A DNA stretch of 64,000 nt, taken from Sulfuricurvum sp. (lineage in GTDB: Bacteria; Campylobacterota; Campylobacteria; Campylobacterales; Sulfurimonadaceae). The stretch is taken from positions 186,001 through 250,000 of the forward strand of contig JAUYRN010000031.1 of NCBI GenBank assembly GCA_030696775.1, given 5' to 3'. The notes under the pieces are model-generated. The model worked only from the letters and a program-made list of their open reading frames with translations, did not search any database and was not told where the DNA came from. Position numbers and translations under genes: made by a program. Below are positions 54,176-62,475 of this stretch, one piece after another (position 1 is the first letter of the stretch; each line of letters starts with the position of its first letter).

Positions 54176-54574
54176 TTAGTTGGATTTCTTTTTTAACATT
54201 TGAGACAATACCCCAATGGCAAGTGAACCAATCGTCACTTTGGCAATACCATTGGAAGCTTTAATTGCAAGACTTTTGGTTTCATCATGCAAAAAGGAGA
54301 TTAAATCGTGCAATTCGTGCAACGAAAGTTTTGATTTATCACTGAGAGTGAGTGTCTCTTCTTTAAAATGAGCAATTAAGTCATTAATTTCCCGCAACGT
54401 CAATGCAACTTTTGTAGAGATAAAACTAATTTCACTTTGAGCAAGTCCTATAAATTCGTTTCCTCGTTTCATCGTCTTAAGGGTTTGCAATCCGATCACG
54501 ACAATTACAGCCGTAATAAAAACCATACACAGAGCAATAATTCCCACAAAAATAGTTATTAATTCAACATCCAC
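54176..54574 (-). CDS. DUF948-like membrane-anchored coiled-coil protein
   Basis: A 132-residue protein with one N-terminal membrane helix (ITIFVGIIALCMVFITAVIVVIG), a long amphipathic helix (about 40-105) and a hydrophobic C-terminal stretch (VTIGSLAIGVLSQML). Together with the following YtxH-like gene it forms a two-gene unit. The family is found across Gram-positive and some Gram-negative bacteria but has no assigned role. Confidence 0.62.
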   Translation of the reverse strand: MDVELITIFVGIIALCMVFITAVIVVIGLQTLKTMKRGNEFIGLAQSEISFISTKVALTLREINDLIAHFKEETLTLSDKSKLSLHELHDLISFLHDETKSLAIKASNGIAKVTIGSLAIGVLSQMLKKKSN

Positions 54575-54690
54575 TGTATGCTCCTAAAATAATATCGTTT
54601 AACAGAGTAACCAAAGATTTCTTAAGTGGCACCGCATTGGTTACGTTATGATAAAATTATACCAATCAATTGAACAACAAAAGGATTTCA

Positions 54691-55410
54691 ATGAAAATAT
54701 TGTTTTATTCTATCCTTGCGGTTATGCTCTTCCTAAGCGGATGTGCAACAACAGAGTATGGAACGAACGTCCCTAAAACTGCTTTAGATGGTGAATGGAT
54801 GTCCACAACATCGAAGGCAACCATTCGTTTTGACAAAGGAAAAATAAGCGGAAACGATGGATGCAACCAATTTATTGGGAGCTACGCAACGCAGGACAAT
54901 ACCCTGAGCGTATCGGACAAGATGATGTCTACCATGATGGCATGTCCGGATATGGAGAATTCAACCGCCTTCAAAAATAGTTTGACAAATGCTAAAATTT
55001 ACGAAAATGACGGTAAAAAATTACTCTTACTCGGAGGAAAAGGGGAATCACTTATTGAGTTAAAAGCCCTCTCAAACACTCTCAAAGAGGGACTCTATCA
55101 CATTAATCATCTCAATAATGGGAAACAAGCTGTTATCACACTTCAAACACCTATCAGTATGCAAATCCAAGCGGATGGAAAAATGTTTGGAGACACAGGC
55201 TGCAATCAGTACACCACATCGTATACCATCAAAGGGAATCAAATCACCATCGGTTTTCCGGCAACGACACGCAAACTATGCTCACCCGAATTGATGGAGC
55301 AAGAAAAACTATTGGTTAATGTTCTTCCAAAAAGTTTCAAAATTTCTCGAAATGGTGAAAAATGGGAAGTTCGTGATGTAAACGGCTCCCTCCTATTTGA
55401 TATGCGCTGA
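54691..55410 (+). CDS. Lipoprotein with two META domains
   Basis: A 239-residue lipoprotein: signal peptide with lipobox LFLSGC, then two META (HslJ-like) domains, each with the GDxGCN core: GNDGCNQFIGSYATQ and FGDTGCNQYTTSYTI, plus MACP- and LCSP-type cysteine motifs. HslJ-type proteins are linked to heat or novobiocin stress; the biochemical role is not known. ATG at 54691 has AAAGGATTTCA upstream. Confidence 0.88.
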   Translation: MKILFYSILAVMLFLSGCATTEYGTNVPKTALDGEWMSTTSKATIRFDKGKISGNDGCNQFIGSYATQDNTLSVSDKMMSTMMACPDMENSTAFKNSLTNAKIYENDGKKLLLLGGKGESLIELKALSNTLKEGLYHINHLNNGKQAVITLQTPISMQIQADGKMFGDTGCNQYTTSYTIKGNQITIGFPATTRKLCSPELMEQEKLLVNVLPKSFKISRNGEKWEVRDVNGSLLFDMR

Positions 55411-56661
55411 TTAAGAGATTTTATTCTTTGAATAATGGAATCTTTGCGCTTTAGGATGGACGAAACACAACTTTTCCCATGAGCGATTGGGTTTTGTAAG
55501 GGTCACTCGATGCGCCGATACCGAGCGAGAAAGTGCCACATAAAACTGCGATGGGGCAAAAATTTCGTTGGTCTCGATGACGTAATCAGCTAATGACATC
55601 CCCTGCGATTTATGGATAGTAATCGCAAAAGCGAGAGTAATCGGAAACTGACTCAGAGTAATGAGCTTCTCCTCATTAAGAGATTTCCCTTTTTCTATCC
55701 ATCGAGATTTTACTGTCTCTACCCGATCCACTTTAACACTTTTACCATCCTCTTTTTTCACCCAAACACACTCTTCTTCGATGGAGAGAATACGCCCCCG
55801 TTCTCCATTGTAGTAGTTCCACGAGTTGCGGGTAAAAAGGACAGGAGCTCCGAGTTTAAGGAGCATCACGCTCTCCAAACGGCTTTCACTCATAAACCGC
55901 TCTACGTCACGATCTTGCATTTTTTTATCGTGAATCGTGACGTACGTAGACAGCGCTATAGAATCTCCGTTTAGATGTTCCAGTTGTGAACGGTTGTGAT
56001 TTTGAGCACTGATATTTTTTCCGTACAATAATGTGATGGTACTTTTATCTTCGTTTAACGGTCGCACCAGAGCATCCAGTGCATCGACTGAATTTTCATC
56101 GATTGACGCATGACGAACACTTTCTAATAATTTTAAAAACTCTTCTTCATGAGTACGAAACGATCCTTCCAAATGAAGTGTTTCAAACGCAAACCGTTCC
56201 CAGCTCGGAGACTCAAACGCAAAATAAATCGGTTCATTTCCCCGCGTCACAGGAGGAAGCTGCAAAAAATCCCCGACCACGATGAGCTTACCTTTAAAAT
56301 CAGCTTGCAGCAGACGAAGCCGTATCATATCCAGCAACGGAGCACTCACCATCGAAATTTCATCGATGATGATAACGTCCATACTCCCCACAAGTTTGAT
56401 GATTTTTTTTGCCGCATCGAGCTTGCCGTTACGTTCCAGTTCATCTTGAGAATTTGCAATCCCCAAATCAAAAAAACTGTGAAGTGTCTGCCCCTCAATC
56501 AACGTCGCCGCCATTCCCGTCGAAGCTAAACACGCTACCTTCAACCCTCTTTTTTTAACGTCCTCGATGATGGCACGCGTCAGAGTCGTTTTGCCCGAAC
56601 CTGCACCGCCGGTGATAAAAAGGTTGGAGGTTTCTAAAATTTTTAGGGCTGTTTCAATCAT
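55411..56661 (-). CDS. PIF1/RecD-like superfamily-1 helicase
   Basis: A 416-residue protein with Walker A GGAGSGKTT (about 17-25), Walker B VIIIDEISMV, VVGDFLQLPPV (motif III), and late helicase motifs LAFAITIHKSQGMSL and YVALSRS. These are the PIF1 family signature motifs; such enzymes unwind DNA, including G-quadruplexes and R-loops. Its first 100 bases are duplicated, in altered form, at 57254-57367. It is preceded by the DUF2442 gene and no longer overlaps the membrane-protein gene, which ends in the broken copy. Confidence 0.9.
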   Translation of the reverse strand: MIETALKILETSNLFITGGAGSGKTTLTRAIIEDVKKRGLKVACLASTGMAATLIEGQTLHSFFDLGIANSQDELERNGKLDAAKKIIKLVGSMDVIIIDEISMVSAPLLDMIRLRLLQADFKGKLIVVGDFLQLPPVTRGNEPIYFAFESPSWERFAFETLHLEGSFRTHEEEFLKLLESVRHASIDENSVDALDALVRPLNEDKSTITLLYGKNISAQNHNRSQLEHLNGDSIALSTYVTIHDKKMQDRDVERFMSESRLESVMLLKLGAPVLFTRNSWNYYNGERGRILSIEEECVWVKKEDGKSVKVDRVETVKSRWIEKGKSLNEEKLITLSQFPITLAFAITIHKSQGMSLADYVIETNEIFAPSQFYVALSRSVSAHRVTLTKPNRSWEKLCFVHPKAQRFHYSKNKIS

Positions 56662-56680
56662 GGAAGGATGCGAGTAAAAT

Positions 56681-56938
56681 TTACGCGGAAGCTTGTTGCA
56701 AAGAGATACCCTGCAAAAACCCTTTGACGCTTAAATCTTCATCCAGTTCTTCCCAGTGAATCCCTTCGCCATCGCCTAAGATTTCATAATTATTACGCTG
56801 TTTTGGGGATGCGTGATTGAGTTTTGGAAACCATGAAAGCGGCAAATGCAGAACACGAGCATCTTTGAGCGTTACGATAAGTTCAAATTCCGTACATTGT
56901 ACTTCGGATGCCAGCGGATTAAAATTGAAAGTAGCCAT
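56681..56938 (-). CDS. DUF2442 protein
   Basis: An 85-residue protein with TLKDARVLHLPLSWFPKL and a WEELDEDLSVKGFL end, the usual DUF2442 pattern. I chose the ATG at 56938 because AAAGGAGTTGGA is directly upstream. DUF2442 genes are often paired with DUF4160, as here, and the pair has been proposed as a toxin-antitoxin-like module; no activity is proven. It overlaps the DUF4160 gene by 20 nt. Confidence 0.85.
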   Translation of the reverse strand: MATFNFNPLASEVQCTEFELIVTLKDARVLHLPLSWFPKLNHASPKQRNNYEILGDGEGIHWEELDEDLSVKGFLQGISLQQASA

Positions 56939-57155
56939 TCCAACTCCTTTGTAAAAGTTCTTTATTTTCAATAACAAGTTTTTCTAATTGATTGAGTTCA
57001 AAAGCTTTAAAATTACTCGAGCTTGCGATCATGACAGGATCTAGCCAAAACTTTGCCAGCTTTTTCCCCTCTTGAATATGAATATGGGAAGGTTCTCCTG
57101 CTTCATTGCTAAAAAAGAAAAATCGATAACCACCGATCCGTAAAACCGTGGGCAT
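56919..57155 (-). CDS. DUF4160 protein
   Basis: A 78-residue protein opening MPTVLRIGGYRFFFFSNEAG and containing the histidine motif EPSHIHI, both diagnostic of DUF4160. A likely TACAAT -10 sits about 25 nt upstream (minus strand) and an AAGGGGAATAG ribosome-binding site. It is the first of a two-gene unit with DUF2442, inserted between the broken and intact helicase 5' ends. Confidence 0.87.
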   Translation of the reverse strand: MPTVLRIGGYRFFFFSNEAGEPSHIHIQEGKKLAKFWLDPVMIASSSNFKAFELNQLEKLVIENKELLQRSWNGYFQF

Positions 57156-57210
57156 CTATTCCCCTTGCTTTTTCAAATTGTATCCAATTTTGCCTCAGAC
57201 ATAAGAATCA

Positions 57211-57236
57211 CCCTTCCAAACGTATTTTGGAGGGTA
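57211..57236. other. Hairpin upstream of DUF4160
   Basis: ACCCT-T-CCAAA/TTTGGAGGGT with a short loop, a 10-bp stem with one bulge. It lies between the broken helicase copy and the DUF4160 promoter. It could end transcription from the upstream operon, though a T tract is missing. Confidence 0.4.
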
Positions 57237-57253
57237 TTGCATTTTACGATACT

Positions 57254-57367
57254 CTAAAATTCCCAATCCTCTATGATAGCAAGTGTCAACGTAGTTTTGC
57301 CCGAACCTGCTCCACCAGTGATAAAAAGGTTGGAGGTTTCTAAAACTTTTAGGGCTGTTTCAATCAT
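57254..57367 (-). pseudogene. 5' fragment of a PIF1-like helicase gene
   Basis: It encodes MIETALKVLETSNLFITGGA and on through the Walker A (GSGKTT) to AIIED, then WEF and a TAG; the intact gene continues from AIIED for another 380 residues. Over about 100 bases it differs from the intact 5' end at about a dozen places, most silent. Its ATG overlaps the stop of the upstream membrane-protein gene (ATGA), the kind of coupling seen all along this operon, so this probably marks the original gene position. Confidence 0.85.
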
Positions 57368-58092
57368 CTATTTCTCTCAATCCTTACCTCTTTTATAACT
57401 GCTATCACCAAAATGATGGTAAAAAACAACGATGAGCCGACAGTGCCTAAATCAAGCCCTCCGTGCTCATGAGTTTTTGTCAACAAATCGCCGAACGTTG
57501 CCCCAAAAGGGCGCGTCAATACAAATGCCAACCAAAACAATAAAACTCCCGATACCTTGGTATAAAAATGCATTAATGTAATAACCATCAATACGCCAGT
57601 AATAATTAAAGCACTTGAAGCGAATCCCAATCCAAGTTCATCCGCTAAAAAATCACCTGCCGCTGTACCTAACGTATTTGCGATCAAAAATGCCAACCAA
57701 TAATAAATTTCGGACGTTGCATTGGTTATCTGCTCAACATTGATACTTTTTTCTCGTATTTTCCATACCCACAGGGTTAAAAGCAAAAAGCCTACAAGCA
57801 TGATTGTCCCCATGGTATATCCAAGTCCCAACGTTCGGTCGATGTAATCCGAAATCGCAGTACCCGCTATTGCTGTCGAAGTAAACGTCAACCAATACAG
57901 TACAGGTTCATATCGTTTCATACTCAGTTTAATGGAAAGAAAAAGGATAAACAATCCCATAAATAATGCGATAGTACTGCCATACCCCATATTGTAGGTC
58001 ATCGAAAACATATCCGCACCGGTTTCCCCCAGCGTCGTAGAAGCAATTTTAATCACCCAGTAAAGTAAAAGTATTTGAGGGACACGGTTCAT
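57364..58092 (-). CDS. COG4705-like repeat membrane protein
   Basis: A 242-residue protein with about eight helices in four related repeats, each with a small motif around G-D: STTLGETGADMFS, AGTAISDYIDRTLGLGY, LGTAAGDFLADELGLGF and FGATFGDLLTKTHEHGG. This pattern belongs to the COG4705 group of unknown role. I use ATG 58092 (MNRVPQIL), which overlaps the upstream gene's stop by 4 nt with GGAAC before it. It is the fourth gene in the BRCT-MoxR-VWA operon. Confidence 0.78.
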   Translation of the reverse strand: MNRVPQILLLYWVIKIASTTLGETGADMFSMTYNMGYGSTIALFMGLFILFLSIKLSMKRYEPVLYWLTFTSTAIAGTAISDYIDRTLGLGYTMGTIMLVGFLLLTLWVWKIREKSINVEQITNATSEIYYWLAFLIANTLGTAAGDFLADELGLGFASSALIITGVLMVITLMHFYTKVSGVLLFWLAFVLTRPFGATFGDLLTKTHEHGGLDLGTVGSSLFFTIILVIAVIKEVRIERNR

Positions 58093-59174
58093 AGTAAAGT
58101 TCCTTTCATAACAACCACACGTCCAAACGGAACCTCTGCTAAGCGTGGTGTGATCCAAAGAGTATCATAAAAAGGTTCATCAAAAGGAAATTTCCCGTCT
58201 AAGTCGGTAAAATAAAGCAATAGTTTTGGTGGTGTTAACTGCATTTCGATAAACTCAAACACAGGGGTAAAATCCGTTCCTCCACCGCCTTCTAGAGAAT
58301 ATTCTATACTCTCACCATTCGTAAAACGCTGATGTGAACGAATCCTGTCATCACACACCAGTAACTCAATACTGTACGAGCCAAAAAGTTCACAAATCAA
58401 CTCAATTTCAGCGATAAACTGCGCCAATAAAACTTCATCTACCGACCCTGAGCTGTCAATAGCGATACACAGTTCGAGATGGCGAGAGGTTGCACTGGGG
58501 AGATAGATACCGGCATAAAGGAGTTTTTTAGAAGGGGGCATCATGGCGTAATCACTGACGTAATGTCCGCCGATGCAATCACGCAGCTCACTGCGCCAAT
58601 CGATAACACCTTTAAATACCATGGGTATTAAGCGCTCTAACCCTTCGGGTAAACTTCCCATCTCTTCTGCTTTTTGAAGCGCATTTTGAGCTAATTGTTC
58701 GGTTTGCGCGGATTGGAGTTTTTGATCAAGACTCTCATCATTGCGTCTGGAATCATTATCTTTATCGTTTAAATCTTCACGGGTAATGGTGTCTAACAGT
58801 TCTTCATAAATCTCTTCGGCGTATTGCCCCTGAAAGCGCGGATCGTAGGTGATTTTACTGGGAGGGGTGAAGTCATTGTCGATAAGCATATTGTTAATCG
58901 CATGCTCACACGCCGTATACCATAGCCATGGAGAGCGAGTACCGATACGCGAGGGGTGAGAGAGGACAGTGTGAAGCGCGGCATTAGAGAGCGAAAACGC
59001 CACTTGCTCGTCGCTAAGGGTGTTGAAAAAATCTTCACGATACTCGAAACGGTTGCCGTGCAAGGTGAAGCTCTCGATGTTGTCATTTACCACGATTTCT
59101 AAACCGCTCGATAACGTTCCGAAATAAGGATGCTCTACGAGGAGCTTGGATTTGACTCGGCTAAAATCTAACAT
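58089..59174 (-). CDS. VWA-like (DUF2201-type) protein
   Basis: A 361-residue protein. The C-terminal half (about 230-360) has a VWA-like fold with the metal-ion site IAIDSSGSVDE and later GGGTDFTPVFEFI and YFTDLDGKFP. The N-terminal half resembles the metallopeptidase-like part of DUF2201 proteins, but the HEXXH is degenerate (ACEHAINNML). Such proteins are partners of MoxR ATPases. It overlaps the MoxR gene by 7 nt and the membrane gene by 4 nt. Confidence 0.86.
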   Translation of the reverse strand: MLDFSRVKSKLLVEHPYFGTLSSGLEIVVNDNIESFTLHGNRFEYREDFFNTLSDEQVAFSLSNAALHTVLSHPSRIGTRSPWLWYTACEHAINNMLIDNDFTPPSKITYDPRFQGQYAEEIYEELLDTITREDLNDKDNDSRRNDESLDQKLQSAQTEQLAQNALQKAEEMGSLPEGLERLIPMVFKGVIDWRSELRDCIGGHYVSDYAMMPPSKKLLYAGIYLPSATSRHLELCIAIDSSGSVDEVLLAQFIAEIELICELFGSYSIELLVCDDRIRSHQRFTNGESIEYSLEGGGGTDFTPVFEFIEMQLTPPKLLLYFTDLDGKFPFDEPFYDTLWITPRLAEVPFGRVVVMKGTLL

Positions 59175-60163
59175 AGTAAATAAGCGTACGCATTAACCCA
59201 ATCACCGTATGCCGGGATATGATCCATCATAATTCCTTGACGCTGGAGGTCTTGGACGATCATCACCGCAAATTCGCTTTGCAATTTCAACGTATACCGG
59301 AGAAGATGATCGATTTTTTCCTCATCCGGATCATTCAAAATCCGTCCAACGAGGGCAGATGACAGAGCATAAAGAGCCGAAATATCGGTTGGATATTCAG
59401 AATTTTCTCCTAGTAAAATCGCATCAACATCAGGAAGCAGACTCATTACTTTACAAAATCCCAAGAAATCTACTGCATTATTTTTTCCTACTGCACCCGC
59501 AATCGCGTCTAAAAGGAGATTTTGAGGCAGCGTACTTTGTAACACATTATGAACTGCTTCCCAACTGCGAGGTGTTGCAAAACTTCGCTCATTAGTCGTG
59601 GGGTCAAAAGTAAAAAGTGCTTCGTTTTTAAATCCGATGTAGGCAACGATTCGAGCATCTACCCCACGCGTCATTGCCCACTTTCTCCAATCCTCTACAC
59701 TTACTTCCATTTCCACATGAACAAAACGGTTTGCCAGCGGTGAGGGCAAACGATACACAACCCCTCGATCTCCCTCACGGTTTCCCGCCGCAACAATTGC
59801 CCATCCATCAGGAAGGCAATATTCCCCCACTTTTCGATCCAAAATCAGCTGGTACGCCGAAGCCTGTACCGCAGGAGCCGCCGAGTTCAGCTCATCGAGA
59901 AACAATATCCCCTGACCTTCACGTGGTAGAAACGACGGCGGAGCCCACAGTGCCTGATGCTGTTCTTTGTCGTAAAAAGGTATCCCTTTGAGATCGGTAG
60001 GATCCATGAGTGAAAGACGCAAATCGATACACTCAATCCCTGCATAGTGTGCGATTTGTTTGATAATCGATGATTTCCCAATTCCGGGAGGACCCCATAA
60101 AAACGTCGGAATTTTTGACTCGATCATCGAACTCATCGTTGCTATTGTTTCGCTGACGCGCAT
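59168..60163 (-). CDS. MoxR-type AAA+ ATPase
   Basis: A 331-residue ATPase: Walker A WGPPGIGKSS, Walker B GILFLDELNSA, sensor I VAAGNREGDRG, arginine finger region PLANRFVHVEME. MoxR proteins act as chaperones that remodel or activate partners, usually with a VWA protein encoded next door. I chose the ATG at 60163 because AGGA lies 8 nt upstream and its A is shared with the previous stop (TAATG); a second ATG at 60172 is possible. Confidence 0.9.
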   Translation of the reverse strand: MRVSETIATMSSMIESKIPTFLWGPPGIGKSSIIKQIAHYAGIECIDLRLSLMDPTDLKGIPFYDKEQHQALWAPPSFLPREGQGILFLDELNSAAPAVQASAYQLILDRKVGEYCLPDGWAIVAAGNREGDRGVVYRLPSPLANRFVHVEMEVSVEDWRKWAMTRGVDARIVAYIGFKNEALFTFDPTTNERSFATPRSWEAVHNVLQSTLPQNLLLDAIAGAVGKNNAVDFLGFCKVMSLLPDVDAILLGENSEYPTDISALYALSSALVGRILNDPDEEKIDHLLRYTLKLQSEFAVMIVQDLQRQGIMMDHIPAYGDWVNAYAYLLC

Positions 60164-61407
60164 TAGTTCCATCCTAAGTTAGTGGTTTGTATGTGTTTTC
60201 CAAATGAGGGATTAGTCTTCACGCCTCTCTCATAACGCTGGTCAAGAGAGAGTTGATAAAGTATCTCTACTGGGGTTGAGGTATTCGAGGCTAACGCTTT
60301 TAATATTTCAGGATTCGCACTTTGGTACAACGTTTCAAGTTGTTGCGCAGAAAGTGATGTATTGGACGCAAGCTCAACGGTGTATCGATTAAGAGCAAAA
60401 AGAGTCTCTAAGTGCACTAAAGAGAGTACAGTATTTTGAGCCAATGCCGAAAAAACAGCCTCATCTTTCATCTCCATCAATCTCTCCTGCATCGATACCG
60501 TGAGCGTACTATTGGAAGCAAGAGCAACCGCGTTTCCTGTTAACCGCTCAAACCGCACCTCATCCAACGGATAAAATGAGGCAATCAGCTCAGGATATTT
60601 TTGCTCCAAAAAATCTGCACCTGAAAGCGACAACGTCCTATTTTGCGCCAAACTTCTCCCAATCGTCTCATCGTCTAAAGCAAGAAGTTCTTGTTCCAAT
60701 GCCAACGGCTCTCGATGTGCCAGTAAATACGCTCGCTCTTTAAGCAATACTAGTAAAAGAGATTCAGATGTAGCACTGTGCAGTGCCATAGCGTCAAGAA
60801 CACCTTTGAGCGAAGGTTCACTTGGATTTTTCAACTCTTTTGCAATCGGGGAAAGCTCGGAAATAGCGGTGATTAACTCGTAAGTTCCATATTTTTCGAC
60901 CAAATGGGCTAAACCGCTCATCGCGTACTGAACATTATGATTACGTTCTAAATCCTGATAAAATCGTCCTATAATCGCGGCAGTAACATTGCGGTTTTCA
61001 TCGTTATCAAAAAGACCTTCTCCCTGCCAATCGTAAAGTTTCAGCAGTTTAAAAAAAAGCTCATTACTAATATAGGGATTTTGGAGAAAATCGACCAAAC
61101 GATCTTGATCACGTGAAAGCTTCAAGCTCATAAGAAGTCGATTGGGCTCAATGGAGCCGCAAAGCCATTTCTCAATCGCACCAATATCGACGATAGGTAC
61201 TGTGTGGGATTCATAAAGCCGTGTACTTTCTTGAAGCTCCAAGGGATTCATCATCTTCCCCTCGATGATAAGGGCAACCGTGTCATCAAAACTTTTAACC
61301 GCATTCATAGCATGCAGTTTCAAAAGTGTTTCAAACTCCACACCATTGAGCGAGCGAGTTTTCCCCAACAATAAGACCGATTTTCCTGTATATTCTTCAT
61401 AGTTCAT
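60163..61407 (-). CDS. Protein with BRCT-like domain and leucine-rich-variant repeats
   Basis: A 414-residue protein. Residues 5-80 look like a BRCT domain (YTGKSVLLLGKTRSLNGVEF, VALIIEG, VPIVDIGAIEKWL). Residues 100-200 are helical. Residues 240-400 contain degenerate helical repeats of the leucine-rich-variant kind (LAQNTVLSLVHLETLF, LASNTSLSAQQLETLY, LASNTSTPVEILYQLS). BRCT domains bind phosphoproteins or DNA ends, so it may be the client-recruiting part of the MoxR-VWA group. The ATG is 6 nt after TATAAT, with no ribosome-binding site. Confidence 0.65.
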   Translation of the reverse strand: MNYEEYTGKSVLLLGKTRSLNGVEFETLLKLHAMNAVKSFDDTVALIIEGKMMNPLELQESTRLYESHTVPIVDIGAIEKWLCGSIEPNRLLMSLKLSRDQDRLVDFLQNPYISNELFFKLLKLYDWQGEGLFDNDENRNVTAAIIGRFYQDLERNHNVQYAMSGLAHLVEKYGTYELITAISELSPIAKELKNPSEPSLKGVLDAMALHSATSESLLLVLLKERAYLLAHREPLALEQELLALDDETIGRSLAQNRTLSLSGADFLEQKYPELIASFYPLDEVRFERLTGNAVALASNSTLTVSMQERLMEMKDEAVFSALAQNTVLSLVHLETLFALNRYTVELASNTSLSAQQLETLYQSANPEILKALASNTSTPVEILYQLSLDQRYERGVKTNPSFGKHIQTTNLGWN

Positions 61408-61419
61408 TCGCGTATTATA
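61408..61419 (-). promoter_or_regulatory. -10 box 6 nt before the BRCT-gene ATG (leaderless candidate)
   Basis: Minus strand TATAAT (61419-61414), then ACGCGA, then ATG at 61407. No Shine-Dalgarno. This would be the promoter of the BRCT-MoxR-VWA operon. Confidence 0.55.
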
Positions 61420-61449
61420 ATCCTAAAGCCTAAAAAAATAGTGCGCGTG

Positions 61450-61455
61450 TATAAT
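61450..61455 (+). promoter_or_regulatory. -10 box of the Sel1 gene
   Basis: TATAAT 26 nt before the ATG at 61482, with AAGGATGATTG as ribosome-binding site, so this one has an ordinary leader, unlike the divergent operon starting 31 bases away. Confidence 0.55.
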
Positions 61456-61481
61456 ATGCTTACTACTTTAAAGGATGATTG

Positions 61482-61745
61482 ATGACCGACTCGCTTGCTG
61501 ATGGAATTGCTGCCTATGATGCTGGAGATTATGAAAAAGCATACTTGCTGCTCTATCCGCTTGGAGCGTATCAACGCAATGACGAGGCTCAATTTTACCT
61601 TGGAATGATCTATTTTTATGGTGAAGGGGTTGAAAAGAATGTAGAAGCTGCAATGGCATGGTGGAAAAAAGCAATGCGCAGCGGACATGTTGATGCAGCG
61701 TATCGTCTGAGTGAAATTTCGACCTCAACCAAAACAACCTTTTAA
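61482..61745 (+). CDS. Sel1-repeat protein
   Basis: An 87-residue protein with two Sel1-like tetratricopeptide repeats (AAYDAGDYEKAYLLLYPLG; AQFYLGMIYFYGEGVEKN; AMAWWKKAMRSGHVDAAYRL). It has no signal peptide, so is probably cytoplasmic. Such short proteins serve as protein-binding scaffolds. ATG at 61482 is used with AAGGA upstream; a TTG directly before is less likely. Confidence 0.82.
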   Translation: MTDSLADGIAAYDAGDYEKAYLLLYPLGAYQRNDEAQFYLGMIYFYGEGVEKNVEAAMAWWKKAMRSGHVDAAYRLSEISTSTKTTF

Positions 61746-61779
61746 CTAGTTTTTCAAGCTATCCAAAAGCACCAAGCGG

Positions 61780-61791
61780 TATAATTCCACT
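61780..61791 (+). promoter_or_regulatory. -10 box 6 nt before the tonB-like ATG (leaderless candidate)
   Basis: TATAAT at 61780-61785, then TCCACT, then ATG at 61792. The TCCACT-ATG-AT string is the same as in front of mnmH. No ribosome-binding site is seen. Confidence 0.55.
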
Positions 61792-62472
61792 ATGATTTTA
61801 AACAACCGTCCGCTTGGAATATCCCTTTTGCTTCATGCTGTATTGCTTGGAGTTTTTTTCTTTGCCGTCTCGATGTATGTCCAAAAAAAACCGCCTGAAC
61901 CTCTAAAAATTCATATCTCTTCATTTGCAGTACCCGTAAAACAAAGCATATCGACCCATTTACCGCCAAAACAACAAGAACCGGCCCCAGTCCCCAAAAA
62001 TATCCCCATCCAGCCTACCCTCACTCCCCCAATCAAGCCGGCACCTATTGTCCCACGTCCCGTGATACCTGTAGTACAAACGATTGCAAAAGCTCCTTCT
62101 GTTGTTGCAACCCCAGCACCTGTTACACCGCCAAAAGTACTCGATGCTCCAAAAGCTCCTCCAGCACCGCCGCCTCCCGTCAATGTCGAAAAAGAATTTT
62201 TAAACGCCCATTTAGGTGAAATTCGAGGATTATTGCTTCAAAATCTGAAATATCCAAAAATGGCACAAAAGTTAAAAATGCAAGGGGAAGTCCGGATTGC
62301 GTTTACGTTGGGAGCCGATGGAAGCGTAGAGGATATTAAAATAATAGAGGGTTCAGGGTTTGATTTATTGGATGAAGATGCGCGAACACTGATTGAAAAA
62401 ACCGCCTCTAAGTTTCCAAAACCTTCCAAATCGGTTCGGATCAGCGTTCCCTTGAGCTACGTACTGCGCTAA
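61792..62472 (+). CDS. TonB-like energy transducer
   Basis: A 226-residue protein: one N-terminal helix (LGISLLLHAVLLGVFFFAVSM), a proline/lysine-rich periplasmic stretch (about 40-130) and a C-terminal TonB domain (LLLQNLKYPKMAQKLKMQGE, VRIAFTLGADGSVEDIKIIE). It would transmit proton-motive force from ExbB-ExbD to outer-membrane receptors; none of these genes is in the window. The histidine in the helix (LLHAV), needed for ExbBD contact in TonB, is present. Confidence 0.88.
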   Translation: MILNNRPLGISLLLHAVLLGVFFFAVSMYVQKKPPEPLKIHISSFAVPVKQSISTHLPPKQQEPAPVPKNIPIQPTLTPPIKPAPIVPRPVIPVVQTIAKAPSVVATPAPVTPPKVLDAPKAPPAPPPPVNVEKEFLNAHLGEIRGLLLQNLKYPKMAQKLKMQGEVRIAFTLGADGSVEDIKIIEGSGFDLLDEDARTLIEKTASKFPKPSKSVRISVPLSYVLR

Positions 62473-62475
62473 AGT

